In this document: piece by piece, positions 1-29,642 of the stretch
How positions within the stretch are numbered: position 1 is the first letter of the stretch
Layout of the letters: each line of letters opens with the position of its first letter
DNA from: Scenedesmus sp. ARA3
Lineage: Eukaryota > Chlorophyta > Chlorophyceae > Sphaeropleales > Scenedesmaceae
DNA: 64,000 nucleotides
NCBI GenBank assembly: GCA_004335835.1
Contig: RWJK01001977.1
Span: 250,335-314,334 of the forward strand
Reading direction: 5' to 3'
Program-made: the position numbers and the translations under genes
Notes under the pieces: model-generated
What the model was told of the DNA's origin: nothing
Databases searched by the model: none
Seen by the model: only the letters and a program-made list of their open reading frames with translations

Positions 1-269
1 TACTCCTGTGGTGTTGTCAGGGCAGGGCAGCTATCAACTGCTGGCTGTGTCGGCGTTGAACGCGTTCACGGGGTTTGTCGCATGCCGTGGCTGTGTGCTG
101 GTGGGCTACGAGTGGGCTGTTGTTCGATGGAGGGCAACGGCAGACCATCTGGCAACGGTCATCCGTTGTACTACTGATGGATCCTCGCACAGTGTCATGA
201 AGCTGGCTTTTCGTTTTTCCACTGCGTGCGTTGCTGACGAATCTGCTGCTGCTGCTGCTGCTGCTGCAG

Positions 270-388
270 GCAAGCTGAAGGAGTTCAAGGCCTACATGGC
301 TGCCGAGGGCGAGCAGCGGCAAGACATTGCGCAGCTGCGGCAGGAGGTGGAGGCCCTGGCCACATCATTCCCTATGCCAGGACTGTAA
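270..388 (+). CDS. SHMT: Serine hydroxymethyltransferase, C-terminal exon (partial)
   Basis: This is the last coding exon of a gene that begins upstream of the window. SHMT is a PLP enzyme that interconverts serine and glycine with tetrahydrofolate. The exon opens after a (CTG)n-CAG acceptor at 268-269 and encodes about 39 residues: a KLKEFKAYMAAEG helix, then DIAQLRQEVEALATSF and a PMPGL end. SHMTs typically finish with an amphipathic helix followed by a short F-P-(M/L)-P-G tail, which is the basis of the call. The stop TAA (386-388) overlaps a TGTAA motif (384-388) of the kind used as poly(A) signal in green algae. Bases 1-269 are intron. A damaged copy of the exon end follows at 449-503. 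The isoform (plastid, mitochondrial or cytosolic) cannot be told from this piece. Confidence 0.7.
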
Positions 389-1612
389 GCAGTCATGGAG
401 ACACGCAATTGTTGAGGAATTGTTGTCAGCTGGAAGGCCAGCTGTTCCTGCGGTAGGAGGTGGAGGCGCTGGCCAGCTCATCCCCACGCCCGGGCTGTAA
501 GCAGCTGCGGTTACAGCGGCTTGCTCATGGTGTTTATGGTGTGTGTTTATGACTGTGGTGTGTGTGATAGAGAAGGATGCTGGCAGCTGGTGCAGCTGTT
601 GCTGCTGGGGTACAGCAGCCTGCAGCCGCTGCGATGTTGCTGCGCTGCTGCCCTGTGCGGTTCAGGCGCTAGGGTTCCGCACTAGGGTTGGCTGCACTGT
701 GCTGACTGTGCAGTGCCCTTGCTTGGTTCTGGGTGTTTGGGGTACAGGGTGGTGGACTTTTGAGTCAGCACTGGGCGATTCTGACCTCATGGCGTTGGCA
801 TTGTGACGCAGCATGCTGCAGCAATCTGCTGCATCAGCTGCAGGGGCCTGTTGTGGGGCAGCATGTATATGCACGCATCAGCCTAGCCGGCTGTGCTGCT
901 GTTCTGCCTGCTTGCACTCTGCGGGCGCTTTGTATGATATTGCCTCTACGAAACGTTAAGTTCTGCTGTTAGTGTGCTGGAGTGATTGTGCGGCAGGCAG
1001 TTGTGACCAGCAGCAGCCTTGTCATCTGTTCTTTGGTGTGATGACCATTAATGACGTGCTGCAACGATGGTGCTCATCTGAATGGGCCGTTTATGGGATG
1101 GAGAATCGTTTGTCAACATTCTCTGCCTTGAGAAGTCATCTGGACACGCAACAGGCATCTGCTGCCACCAGCAGATTTGACGTTGCATGTGTCCTGTAAC
1201 CATGGTTCCTTGGTTCCTGCTTGAGACAAAAGACTTTATGGTTTGCGACAAGAATATCACCAGACTGTGCGGTGATTCGAGTACGATGTGGAATGCCATC
1301 GTCTCTGACAGCGTGGCAACTGATGAGGGTCCAGGGTTGTCACCAGCACTGCTGATACAAGGCGCCACAGCCGGTTCCCTACAGTCGATACAACTTGACA
1401 TTGATCACGTTTAAATATAAGCCTAATATCCTCGCTGTACACTTCACGAGCTCCGGCCACAATAAATCACAAGTGAACCGTGAGCTGCTTGTGGTGGTGC
1501 AGCAGGGGATACGCTTCGTGTTTGACTTGAAATGAAGCTGTAAAATGTTTGAATAGTTGGCCCGGCTGCAGCGGCACAGGTGCTGCTGTTGTGGTGGCAG
1601 TCAGCAGCTGCC
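389..1612. other. Intergenic region and SHMT 3' flank
   Basis: Apart from the duplicated exon end at 449-503 I see no supported gene. Short open frames on both strands lack splice-consistent neighbours. The last few hundred bases are probably the 5' UTR and promoter of the OPR gene, but no clear core promoter motif is visible. Confidence 0.5.
449..503 (+). repeat. Diverged tandem copy of the SHMT terminal exon end
   Basis: About 55 bases match the exon end at 336-390, from the CGG-CAG-GAG-GTG-GAG codons through the stop and the following GCAG. The copy carries a CAG to TAG nonsense change (cggTAGgag) and a one-base deletion in the segment for the PMPGL tail, so it cannot encode the tail in frame. 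It lies just 3' of the real stop codon. Confidence 0.8.
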
Positions 1613-2099
1613 ATGCGTCCTCTGGCGCCATGGAGCGGCAGCATCAACAAAGGCTGCACAACAAAGGCTGTAGCGGAGCTTCGAAGGCCGGTGCTTCGAG
1701 TTCCTGGTCAGCAGCAACATGCAACGGTGCAGCAGTCACAGCAGCAGCAGTGGCAGCAACCTCAGCAGCTGGACGCTGGCCATACCCTGCAGGCAGACAT
1801 TGAGCAAGCCTTTGCAGGCACGCACAGCGTAGGAGAAGGTCAGCAGACACTGGACGCAGGCAGCAACAGCACACCCGAGCATCCCACAGGTCCAGGGCCT
1901 GCTGTGGTTGAGAAGCAGCAGCGCAGACAGCATCGACACACTTTAGCAGATACATGTCTGCAGCATGGCACCTTCAGCCACCTCAAGCAGCAGCAGCAGC
2001 AGGTAGAGGACATGAACCCTAGCGACCTGGCTGCAGCATTTCTAAAGCTGCTCAAGCAGCAGCAAGCTGCCGCTGGCCAGCAGCAAGCAAACCCTACTC

Positions 2100-2134
<35 letters not shown>

Positions 2135-3577
2135 TCACCAAGCCTGCAGAGCAGCACCTCCCAACCTGCAGCCGCAGCTTTCTATGATGACGGCTATTAC
2201 CAGCAGCTGCTGCAGCACACGCAGCTGCTGCTACCGCAGCTGCAGCCCCGCCAAGCATCACTCATCCTGTATGCAGCAGCCAAGCTCGGCCGCCCGCCTG
2301 GGCAGCAGCTGCTGTCTGCCCTACTGCAGCAGCGTCTGCAGCAGCAGCAGCTGCAGCAGCTGCCGGCTGCAGGGCTTACAAATGTGCTGTGGGCGTTGGC
2401 AGTGATTGGCTACAGCCCTGGGCAGCAATGGATGGCCGGATTCTATGCTGCATCCTGCAGCAGCAGCAGCAGCAGCAGCGGCGTGGATAGCCTCAACCGC
2501 CATCAGCTCTGCAGCCTCTTATGGTCCCTAGGCAGCTTGCAGGAAAGGCCACCAGCAGAGTGGCTGCAGCAGCTGCTGGCAGCGCTTCGGCCCCACTTGC
2601 AGGAACTGCAGCCCAGTGAGCTGGCCAATGTGCTGTGGGGCTTAGCGCAGCTAGGGTATAGGCCCAGCAAGGGCTGGGCAAAGGAGTGGTTTAGTGCCAG
2701 CAGTGCGGTTTTGCACCGCCAGGCAGGCACAGCAGCAGCAGATGAAGATGCAGTTGCAGGGGGGCACCATGCTCAGGGCAGCACAAGCCAGCCTGGCAGC
2801 AGGCAGCAGCTGCAGCAGCGTGGGCAGCAGCCACAGCCGCAAGGTTCAGGGTTCAGCTCCGACCATCTCGCATGCATAGCAGGGTCACTCGGGTTGCTGC
2901 GGCTGGATCCACGCAGCGGTCATTGGCTACAGAGCTTCAGGCGGTGCATTGTGCAGCAGCTGCCGCGCATGCGTGGCGCACATGTGGCAACTGTTTTGTG
3001 TGGCCTGGCCAAACGCCGCAGCAGCCAGCCTCCACATTGGGTGTGGCTGGTTGTTGCACGGCAGCTGCAGCTGCTGCAGGGGCAGCAGCAGCAGCAGCAG
3101 CAGCAGCAGCGCACGGGACTCCCGCCATCAGCAGCAGCCGCAGCAGTGCGAGAAGTACAAACAACAGCAGAGGAGGCAGAGGGGGCAGAGGGGGCATCCG
3201 GGCAAGGAACAGTAGAATTCCGAGCAACCACAGCAGCGACTCAGCAGCAGCAGCAGCTGCTGCAGCCAGCAGACATTGCGGCAACAGTCTGGGCTCTCCC
3301 TCGGCTGCTGTACCCCACCGCAGCCCTCTGGAAAACCAGCCCAGCACATAGCGCCACTCTGAAAGCCCTAGCAGCTGCTAGCCTGCCGCTGCTGCCGTCC
3401 TGCAGTGCTGGCGAGTTGGTGCAGCTGGCTGTGGGTTTTGCGGGGCTGCGGTTCTACCCTGGCGCGCATTGGCTCAAGGTGCATGAGAATGCAGTGGCTG
3501 CGAGGTACAGCAGCATGAGCCCTGCAAACAGGCAGCGGCTGAGGGCGGCAGTGCGGGTGATGTGGTCCGACGGCTGA
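1613..3577 (+). CDS. OPR-repeat (octotricopeptide-like) organelle RNA-binding protein
   Basis: A single-exon 654-residue protein. About eight degenerate helical repeats are visible, each with a hydrophobic L-x-x-x-L-W-x-L-A-x-L/I-G-Y/F core followed by P-x-x-x-W: for example TNVLWALAVIGYSPGQQW, ANVLWGLAQLGYRPSKGW, ATVLCGLAKRRSSQPPHW and VQLAVGFAGLRFYPGAHW. This pattern belongs to OPR proteins, nucleus-encoded factors such as Tbc2 and Tab1 of Chlamydomonas that bind organelle mRNAs for stability, splicing or translation. The start at 1613 is the first ATG in frame; it gives an Arg/Ser-containing, acid-poor N-terminus compatible with a plastid or mitochondrial transit peptide. Poly-Q and poly-S tracts separate the repeats. 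The RNA target cannot be inferred, and an upstream exon is possible. Confidence 0.72.
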
Positions 3578-5388
3578 GGGGTGCGTCATTTCAAGCGCAA
3601 AGTGACATACAAGTGGTTGCTCGAGGCTATGAGCAAGCCTGTGAGGTGTGGCTACTGCGATAGCTGTTGCGGCTGCTGCTTCAGGGCAGTGCAGTGCTGC
3701 TGTGGCTGCTGCAGCAGCTGCATCTCAACGCGCTGCTGCAGCGAGCCTATCTCGTGCAGCAGCACTGCAGCCGCCTTGTGGATGCCGCGCTTCACCTGCA
3801 TCGCAGCAGCAGCAGCAGCAGCAGCCACCAGACGCTGCCATCATCACCGTACAGTGCAGCCACTGCAGCTCATGCAAGCCGGCAACTGCTAGCAGCAGAC
3901 AGCCGCAGCGCATAGCAGCAGACAGCTGCCGGGCGTAGCAGCACGCAGCCGCAGCCGCCAGCAGCAGGAACCTGCAGCGTGTAGCAGCGGCATGTTTGGA
4001 GCCCAGCAGCAGGGGCAAACAGCTGCCCTGCCCTGTTGCTGCGGGGAAGGCACTCAAGCCAGAGAGGTCACTACAGCAGGTGCGCGATGACACTGCTACC
4101 AGCTCGCTTCTGCGGCTACTGCCGTGTCTGGTTTTGATTCTTGTTAGCAGTGGTGGCAACCATGTTGGCTACGCCTCGTGACAGGCTCAGAGGACCCAAT
4201 AATTGTGCAAGCACTTTTGAAGTTGATGCCGTGCTTGGGATTGTTGAAGAGCTGTGCTGCGGTACCCGCACATGCTGTGCTGTCTTAACCCTGTCTTGAT
4301 GCTGCTTCTGCTCTTTACCCGCAATGTGCAGGTGCGCTGCTGGTGCATGTCCTAGCAGTTCTTTCAGTACACAAACAGAATCTTCCAGTGCTGGCGCAGC
4401 CAGCAGGCGGCTGGCACGCTGAACTATGCCGCAGCACAGCTTGGCAAGCAGCAGCTGTTGAGCAAGAAGCTTGGCGGGGTTTTCCTGCCACATAAGCTGG
4501 ATAATGCCACCTTTATCTGCAGCAGCATCCAGGCTGGTGGGTGAACGCTGTCTATGCTTGCAACAGCCACGCTCCTGGGTTGCTGTTTTGTCAAGTGGCC
4601 CAACCCTGGCAGTGGTGCAGCAACACCGTGCCGTTGTGTAAGTGGCAGTTGATCAGCTGTTGGATCAGCGCATGTTTTGTTGTTTGTTGGTTCAAGAAAA
4701 TGGAGGCGTCTGTTCCTCTGTGTGCACAGACCTTTGACTGGTGTCCATGTGGCGTGGCATGGCGGCCATGACAGCGCTTTGGAGGTCTTGGCAGGTTTTG
4801 CCTGTAAGGAAACCATATGACTCGCTGTGATGATTCCGGCGTTGCAACCCTTTCAACGAACAAGCGTGTTGCATGTCACATGCACGGTGTCCAGGGTTGA
4901 ACAAGGAGTAAGAGATGCATGCTCTCGTGTGATTTCTTTATGCAGTGCTCGCATCGAGTACGTAAACACAAAGCTAATTGAATTTGAAGTTGTGTTCTTT
5001 CGGCAGCTTGTTCAGCAACTTTTACAACCCTAGCCGTGATGATGGCATGACAGCCAGTCTCCACCAGCCAGTTGAAGTAGTCGGCAGGGACGGGCCATTA
5101 TTGCTGTAAATCAACGTCGAACATTCGTGCATGTGCTTACGGGCTCAGGTACCCACTCAAGCGCCCCCAAGCACTTGATCACTGACTGAGCCCTGTACGT
5201 TGGCCGTTGGCACCAGTCACGGTTGCCCTCATAAGACGCACAGAAAGATTTGAATTCGTTCATTCGTCGACCGTCTAATTCACAGCCGCTTCACGAGCAG
5301 CTGTCGTTTGCAGCAGCGCAACAGCATCATTAGCATCATCACCTGCAGAGCCCTGCCAGCAGCAGCAGGCCCCCTGCAAAGCAGCTGC
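3578..5388. other. Intergenic region between OPR and patatin genes
   Basis: The first 500 bases are rich in CAG/CTG and look like 3' UTR of the OPR gene. One possible minus-strand exon lies at 4319-4516. The last 150 bases or so are probably 5' UTR of the patatin-like gene. Nothing else is supported. Confidence 0.45.
4319..4516 (-). CDS. Possible isolated minus-strand exon
   Basis: Read on the minus strand, this stretch is bounded by a CTGCAG acceptor and a GCGG|GTAAAG donor. It holds 65 open codons with an amphipathic leucine-rich composition (ENPAKLLAQQLLLAKLCC and following residues) and no low-complexity tract. Entry and exit phases (2 bases, 1 base) are well defined. I could not find flanking exons that extend it, so it may be an exon of an unrecognised gene or chance. 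No function is suggested. Confidence 0.22.
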
Positions 5389-8300
5389 ATGCAGCGACTG
5401 CTGCCGTGCTTCACGGCGCAACAGGCGCCTGCAGAAGATGTTGATGCTGCTGCCCAGGTCTCAGCAGACCCAGCTGCAGCAGCAGTCCCTGCAACAACAC
5501 CACTGCAGGCATGGCAGCAGCGGCAGCTGACATTGGGGTTCTCAGGGGGAGGTAAGGCCCAACAGCAACCAAGGCTGCTGATCTCATTGATGTTTTTTGT
5601 ACGATTAGGGCGCCACGCAGCAGTTGCATGGCACGGCTGGCCAGTCTATGCAGCACTGCATGCAAGCACAGCACTGCTGATCGCTTCGCCTCGTGTATGA
5701 ATTATTCTGCTTGCAGGATTTCTGCTCCCGTACCACCTTGGGGTGTATCAGGTATGATGTGTGTACGGCTGTGTGTTGTACAGCAGTACCAGCTAACTGC
5801 TTGCTTGTAACAGCATTTTATGAGCGCTCAAGACACACTCAGCCGCGCTGTGCCAGCTGCCTGCTGCCTTGGTTGGTTTGCCAGCAGCAGCTCGTGCAGC
5901 CAACTGTACGACCTGCAGGATTGACAGCAAGGTGGCGCCTGCAAGTGCTTGAAATTGCTGTACGCTGTTGCTGCTGCAGGCACTAGCCATCATGGGACTT
6001 GTTGATGCCAGCACTCCCATGGCAGGCTCGTCAGCAGGCTCCCTGGTGAGGGTGCATACAAACAGTTGCCAGTGGCCTGTTTGTAGGCTGGCAGCTCAGC
6101 TTAACCGGCCAAAGCACTGCTTCAAATACTTGTCCAATGCAATACAGCAGCTCCTGCGGGCAGCTGGTGCAGCTCCTATGCTGCAGATCCCTGGCACGGG
6201 TTGTAGGCGGGTGCCACAGCAAGCAGCTGGTTTGGGTTGGACGGGTTTCCTGCAAGCAGCTGGTGTGTGTATCCTGTGTTTCCTGCAAGCAGCTCCGTGG
6301 GTGTTGTGTGTTCCGTGCAAACAGCTGGTGTGGGTATCCTGTGTTTCCTGCAAGCAGCACTGCTGTCACACTAGCACTGCGCGCCTCAACACTCGCAGCA
6401 CTGCTGACACTCCTACATGTGCTGTTGCTTGCATATTGCTCTAATTGTTCTGATGCCAGGTGGTGGCCAGCATCAAGGCTGGGCTGCCGCTGCAGCAGCA
6501 GATGGACTCGTTCCTGCAGGCAGCAGCGGACTGCAGGCAGGGCGGCGTGGCTGGCAGGCTGCGGGCGGTGCTCAAGGCACAGCTGCAGAGGTGGGGCTGC
6601 AGGGCACAGCAGCCAAGCGCTCAGTAGTGTGCACTGTAGTGTGGTAGATGCGTTGTGAAGATAGCGAGTCTTGCTATGTGGAGAGCCGCAGATGAGTAGA
6701 TTCTGTTTTGAGGGAGTGTCACGGCACCTGCCCTGTTCACTCAGTCATTCAGGGCTGCCATTGCTGTGGGGTGAATGGGTAGCTGTGTTGTTGATGCCGC
6801 TGTTTGAACCAACATGCGCTGCGCCATCTGGCAGGCCCTGCAGCAGCAGCAGCCACACATCACTGCGTTCATTCCCTCCCTGCACGTGGTCCTGTGGATG
6901 CTGCTTTGCCCCGCTTGCAGGAGCCTGCCGCCAGGTGCCCACACCCGCTGCTCCAATGGCAGCTGCTGGCAACACTTGCACCGCCAGCCTGCGCTGCTCA
7001 TGACCCTGTGGTGTGTTGCTTTGTTGCTGTTTGCAGGAGCCTGCCGCGAGACGCCCACACCCTCTGTTTCAATGGCAGCTGCTGGCCACTTCCGCACCCC
7101 CGCCTGCGCTGCTCATCACTTTGTGGCTGCGGCTGTGTTGCTGCTTGCAGGAGCCTGCCGCCAGATGCCCACACCCGCTGCTCAGATGGCAGCTGCTGGC
7201 TGTCCATCACGCAGGTGCTGCCGCGGCCAGCCAACAAGCTGTACGGCGCTTTCCCAACCAGGCCCGCTTTGATCAAGGCACTGCTCACATCGTGCCACCT
7301 GCCACGGTAGGTGGGAGGGTGTACTGGGGCTGCAGCATTTGTTTAGGTGTTGGGTTAGTGTTTGCAGTAGTGGCAGCAGCAGCGGTGAAGGCAGGCTGTT
7401 GCTTGCAGGGAGTGCCTGAATGTATACCCTGTGATGAAGATCTTGGGAACATGCAATGGCACGGCAATCCTGCAAGCCTAGCGTGTCTGGTGTTGATGAG
7501 ATGAGCGGGGGCAGGCGCAGAGCAGCAGCAGCAGCACAGCCGTCACCCCTGCATGCCCACCTGAACTCGTGCCTGCACACCTCGATCATTACTGAAAGTT
7601 CACCACCTGTTGCATGTTGCGTTCGCCCCGCTTGTGCCTTTGCCGCGCCAGCCTGTCTGATGGCAGCATCTTCACCAGCTTCAAAAGCATCCACAAGCGC
7701 TGCTTCGACGGAGGCTTCAGCAACCTGGTGCCAGTGCCGCCAGCACCACCACCAGCCTTCAACAACAGCACAGCTGCTGCTGCTGCTGGTGGTGTGACAG
7801 CAGCAAGTGCAGCACCTGCGGAAGCTGCTGCAGCAGCATTCCCTGTTGTGGCGGCTGCTTCTGGTGGTGGGAGTCAGCTGCAGCCGACTGCGCCCGCTGC
7901 TGCGCTGGTGCGTATAGACAGCACCAAAGGTATCAGCACACAGCTGCAGACAGGCAGGAGCGACAGCAGCAGCAGCAGCAGGGGTAGCAGCCATCACCAC
8001 CTGCGTCTTGCAGGCAGTGCTGGACATGCTCCGCATGGCAAAGCCCACAACAGCAGCAGCAGGAGCCACAACAACGCGGCAAGCCACAGCAGCAGCAGCA
8101 GCAGCAGCAGTGTCTGGGCAGCGCTGGCAGATCACTGCGTGGTGGCTGGCGAGGGGGCATACGTGCAAGCACCTGGCTGGTTTGCTGTGCGCGTGTGTGT
8201 GCTGCCATCAGCGCACCTGAGCGACCTGCCAGCAATGCTGCGGGTGAGTGTGTTGTAGCCGGAGTTGCTGCGCCAGTTGTGTGTGGTAGTGTGTGAGGTT

Positions 8301-8997
8301 GGTGTGTGAGGTTGGTGTGTGTGGATTAGTTGCAGTTGCTGGGCTCTGCTTCGCATAGAATGGCAGCACAGCTATGGTTCAGGCCGGGATCTGATGCCTG
8401 GATCTGGTAGTCATCGGTGTTCATACAATCGGCGTATGTAGCTGCACGCCGGCGCGTGCAACACGCCATCACTGCAGGTGGTTGCCGGCTTGCGTGCTTG
8501 CCTCTACTCACATATTGCCGTTGCCAGCATGCTGCACTGCGCGTCGTGCATGCATGGACAGCAATGGTGGACTCAGTTTTATTGGCTGTCTGAACACTGT
8601 TGGCAGCCAGCTACATATTGCTGCCTTTGTCATTCAAAATATAGTTGGCTTTCTGTCTTGCTGCCCCTCAAGCTGCAGGTACTGCTGCTCCCAACCAGTA
8701 TCATTTCATGCTGACCAGCTGCATTGCTGTGCACACTGTGTCCTGCTTGTGCAGGCTCCTACAGCCGAGGAGGTCAGCATAGCACCCGACAAGTTCCAGC
8801 CATGGCAGCACGACCTGAACGAAACAACCCAGCTGGCACTATACCCTCAGCCAGAAGCCTTCCTGTTTGAGCTTTTTGAGCGCGGCAGGGCAGATGCGCT
8901 GGCATGGGCGCAGCAGCAGGGCTTCCCAGCGCACGTGTTGCAGCGGCTCGCAGCGCCTTCAGCAGCAGCAACAGCAGGGCAACAGCAGGGTGTTGGC

Positions 8998-9029
<32 letters not shown>

Positions 9030-9255
9030 GCAGCAGAAGGGTGTTAGTGCTGCTGCGCTGGTGGCTGCTGATTCAGCAGAGCTGCCTGCAGAGCTGCGGG
9101 TGGCCAGGAGGGCGGCACCAGAGCAGCAGCAGCAGCAGCAGGGGGCTGGGGTGCAGCAGCGGCAGCAGCAGCAGGAGGCGGCTGTTGCGATAGCGCAGGT
9201 TGGGGCGGAAGAGGCAGCAGCTGGAGTGGCTGCCACAGCCAGGTCGAGCATGTGA
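5389..9255 (+). CDS. Patatin-like phospholipase / lipid acyl hydrolase
   Basis: Seven exons in matching phase: 5389-5551, 5717-5751, 5980-6045, 6460-6590, 7151-7306, 7652-8243 and 8755-9255, about 547 residues. Patatin-like (PNPLA) enzymes cleave acyl chains from membrane or storage lipids with a Ser-Asp dyad. The oxyanion glycine loop is seen as LGFSGGGFLLPYHLGV (exons 1-2), the nucleophile elbow as AGSSAGSL (G-x-S-x-G, exon 3), and the catalytic Asp as CFDGGFSNLVPV (D-G-G, exon 6). Exon 5 gives the conserved LPPDAHTRCSDG stretch and exon 7 SIAPDKFQPW. Exon 6 carries a long Ala/Ser/His-rich insert after the DGG motif, and the C-terminus is Q/A-rich. The ATG at 5389 is the first in frame, but an extra 5' exon ending near 5310 is possible. 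Exon 5 exists in three tandem copies; the third gives the best family match and correct phases. Confidence 0.82.
6921..7306 (+). repeat. Three tandem copies of patatin exon 5 start
   Basis: The acceptor CTTGCAG/TTTGCAG and the first 50-70 bases of exon 5 recur at 6921, 7037 and 7151, a period of 114-116 bases, each with its own AG. Copies 1 and 2 reproduce SLP-A/D-AHT-type codons but lose homology after the TGCTGG codons. Only copy 3 continues into LSITQVLPRPANKLYGAF. The 115-base unit also contains intron sequence. Confidence 0.85.
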
Positions 9256-10281
9256 GCCATTGCTTGTGGTTGGATATATATGCATGGCCAATTGGGCTCC
9301 TGCGATACATCCGTCTTGGGTGTGGCTACATACTTGCATTCGTGCGGTCGGTCACCGACAGCAGCGGTTGCGTTGACGTGCTGTGCATGTGTCGGCCAGC
9401 TCACATCCTGCCACACGGCAGGTACAGCAGGTGTGCGTGCACCTGCATGCAGGCTGCAAGTGGCCCCATGCGTGTGGGTTTGCCAGGTCTTTGTGGCCAA
9501 GCAACTGCTGGGTAAGCGTTTGCGCGTCATGCGTCCTGGCTTTTGAATTGCTGTGCAGAAGGGTTGCATGTGGATGATGATCACTGGCAGGACCGTCGCA
9601 AATTTCCGAGGTGTTGCAGAGCTGTGGCACAGCTCACGGGACTTGGACTCTTTGGATGGCCTGGTGTGGCGATGTTGCATCAACCTATGTGGCACATTTT
9701 CATGAGCGGTAGTTGCGTTGTTTGCTGCTGTGTGCCAGCCATGTGAGCGTCGCACCGAGCAGCGTCATCGCAACTGTTGCACGCTGATTTTTTGCCAAGG
9801 TAGCAGCCAATCTTGACCACGCATGCTGTCTTGAGCTTCAATGTTACAAAAGTGACTAACTTGCCACGGATTCGCAACTGTTATGTCGGACACAAAGCCC
9901 CTCAGAATGTCTCCCCATATTCTTGAGGCTGCTCAAGCCACATGCACGGCTGTGCAAACAGACACATACCTGCAATACCTGTGCTTGCAAGGATGCTTGC
10001 ATTGCGAGCACGGGTGTAGCTGTCATGCGCAACAAGGGTTCACTGCCGAGCAATGGACACAACAGATATGCGCTGGACAAATTCAATTTCGCCACCCTGC
10101 ACACCATCAGGGCGCGGGGCTGGCGGCTGTCGCTAGCGCTGAACGTTGCGATGCTTATAATCATAAGATCATGAACGCTGAAGCAGCATGCGCAACGCAC
10201 AGCCATTCATTGCGCGTGGTTGCACAGATTACACCAGTAGTACGTGCCGGCAAACAGTGCGCCAGCTGCAGCCGCAGCTGG
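9256..10281. other. Convergent 3' flanks of patatin gene (+) and fusion gene (-)
   Basis: Two genes converge here. The only signal I can point to is a minus-strand TGTAA at 10229-10233, about 50 bases past the stop of the fusion gene. No coding region is supported in between. Confidence 0.5.
10229..10233 (-). terminator. Candidate poly(A) signal (TGTAA) of the fusion gene
   Basis: TTACA on the plus strand reads TGTAA on the minus strand. It lies about 50 bases downstream of the minus-strand stop at 10282-10284. TGTAA is the usual poly(A) signal in chlorophytes. Confidence 0.45.
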
Positions 10282-28102
<17,821 letters not shown>

Positions 28103-28545
28103 TCGGCTGTAAAAACAGGCTTGTAGCCCGCAAAAGCATGTATCACGGGTTTGAAATCAGATCGCAGGAGTTTCTGGTGTTCCAGCGACAGGGGTTTCGG
28201 CGAACTTGGCAGCCTGCTGAGCTTTACTTCTGCATAATCAGAACAACGGCAAACAGAAGTATCTGTGCATGCCGTGCTCTTACCTGGCGTTGTTGCGCCG
28301 TGTCACTCCTCTAGGGTTTGCAAAGGACAGCAACAACCACGCTTAGGCTTGATCGTTCACGTACCTCGAGCTGGAGCACTTAGTGTAGATGGGTGCTGTG
28401 GCTGCAGGGGCAAAACTTTCGTCATGCCGATGCAAAAAACCCAGCATGAGGCGTCAAGATAATTGATGAGCAGCCTTTACCTTGATCGTATCCCGATTTG
28501 CTGTAGCCCATAACCTCTTCAACACACGAGAGACATCAAAACCAC
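28103..28545. promoter_or_regulatory. Divergent intergenic region (fusion gene / POPDC gene)
   Basis: These 443 bases lie between the start codons of two divergent genes, so both promoters and 5' UTRs must lie here unless upstream non-coding exons exist. The region lacks the triplet tracts seen elsewhere. No clear TATA box was recognised. Confidence 0.4.
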
Positions 28546-28763
28546 ATGGCGTGGAGCTTCGTGCTCGACCTGCTGGTCGCTAGCAACATGGGCATGGCAA
28601 TACAGCACCTCGGTAGGGTTGCAGGACAGCCCACGTGGGCAGCACTGCTGGTGGCCAGAACTGCCATATGCTATGTAATGAAGCCCGATGCGTAGTTCAC
28701 AGGTGTACTGTTGCGCAGCAGCATGTGCGTCAGCACGCCTCTCCTGCAAACACCGTCTGCTGC

Positions 28764-28796
<33 letters not shown>

Positions 28797-29154
28797 TGCT
28801 GCTGCCGCTGCTTGGCAGGGCCGTGGGCCACGTGCTCCTCGCTGTGCTTCTTCATCGGGGCGCTGTGTGGCGGTGACGTGCTGGCGCTGAGGGGCGCGCT
28901 GATGCTGGCGTACGTGTTCAACCTGATCAATGGGCTGGCGGGTGTGCCTGCCTTCCCTTACTATAATGTGGAGGGCCGGCTCAACGTGAGTTGACAACCA
29001 AAAGTGATTATGCTGTTGCGAAGACAAGCATCTTGCATGCTGCCGCATTTGCACAAGCAAGATTTACTGGCAGTTTGGGATGGGTTTGCCTCTTCTGTGA
29101 GGGGCTCTTGCGTCATGCGCAAAATCACTGGCTAGCTGTTCAAGCTGTGTATTA

Positions 29155-29189
<35 letters not shown>

Positions 29190-29608
29190 GCAGGTTGACA
29201 TGGTGTTCTGGGCTGTCGCGTCTGGCTTCCTGCATGGATGCTCCGTGGGGCGCATGCTGCTGGATGAGCTGCCTGTCAGGTGAGAGCATCGTACCGCCGC
29301 CTGCTTGGAGCGTCACAGGAAGTTTTGTCACATATCGAGAGGCCATGCAATTGCTTCAGCTGCACCGTTGTTCAAGCTGTAACTGCTGCTGCTGCCTTGC
29401 CCACGCAGGCGTCAGCGAGGACGACGAGCAGTTGGCGCGCCAAGTTCAACTTCAACAATAATGCTCTTCAGCAAAACTGCATTGCTCAGCAGTGCTGCCT
29501 TGCACTGCTGTGTTGCCCCACACAGGTTTGCCAGCGAGGACGATGAGCAGCTGGCGCGCTTCCTCAACAGGCGCAGCGGCATGGAGCGGCTGGAGGCGCG
29601 GGTGCGGC

Positions 29609-29642
<34 letters not shown>

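Noticed and set aside
7182..8168. Long minus-strand open frame (328 codons) opposite patatin exons 5-6
   Set aside because: It lies antisense to a well-supported exon and its composition (Cys/Ser/Ala runs) is what CAG/GCA-rich sense codons give in reverse. No motif.
8847..9755. Minus-strand open frame (302 codons) over the patatin last exon
   Set aside because: Antisense shadow of the Q/A-rich C-terminus; no motif and no splice context.
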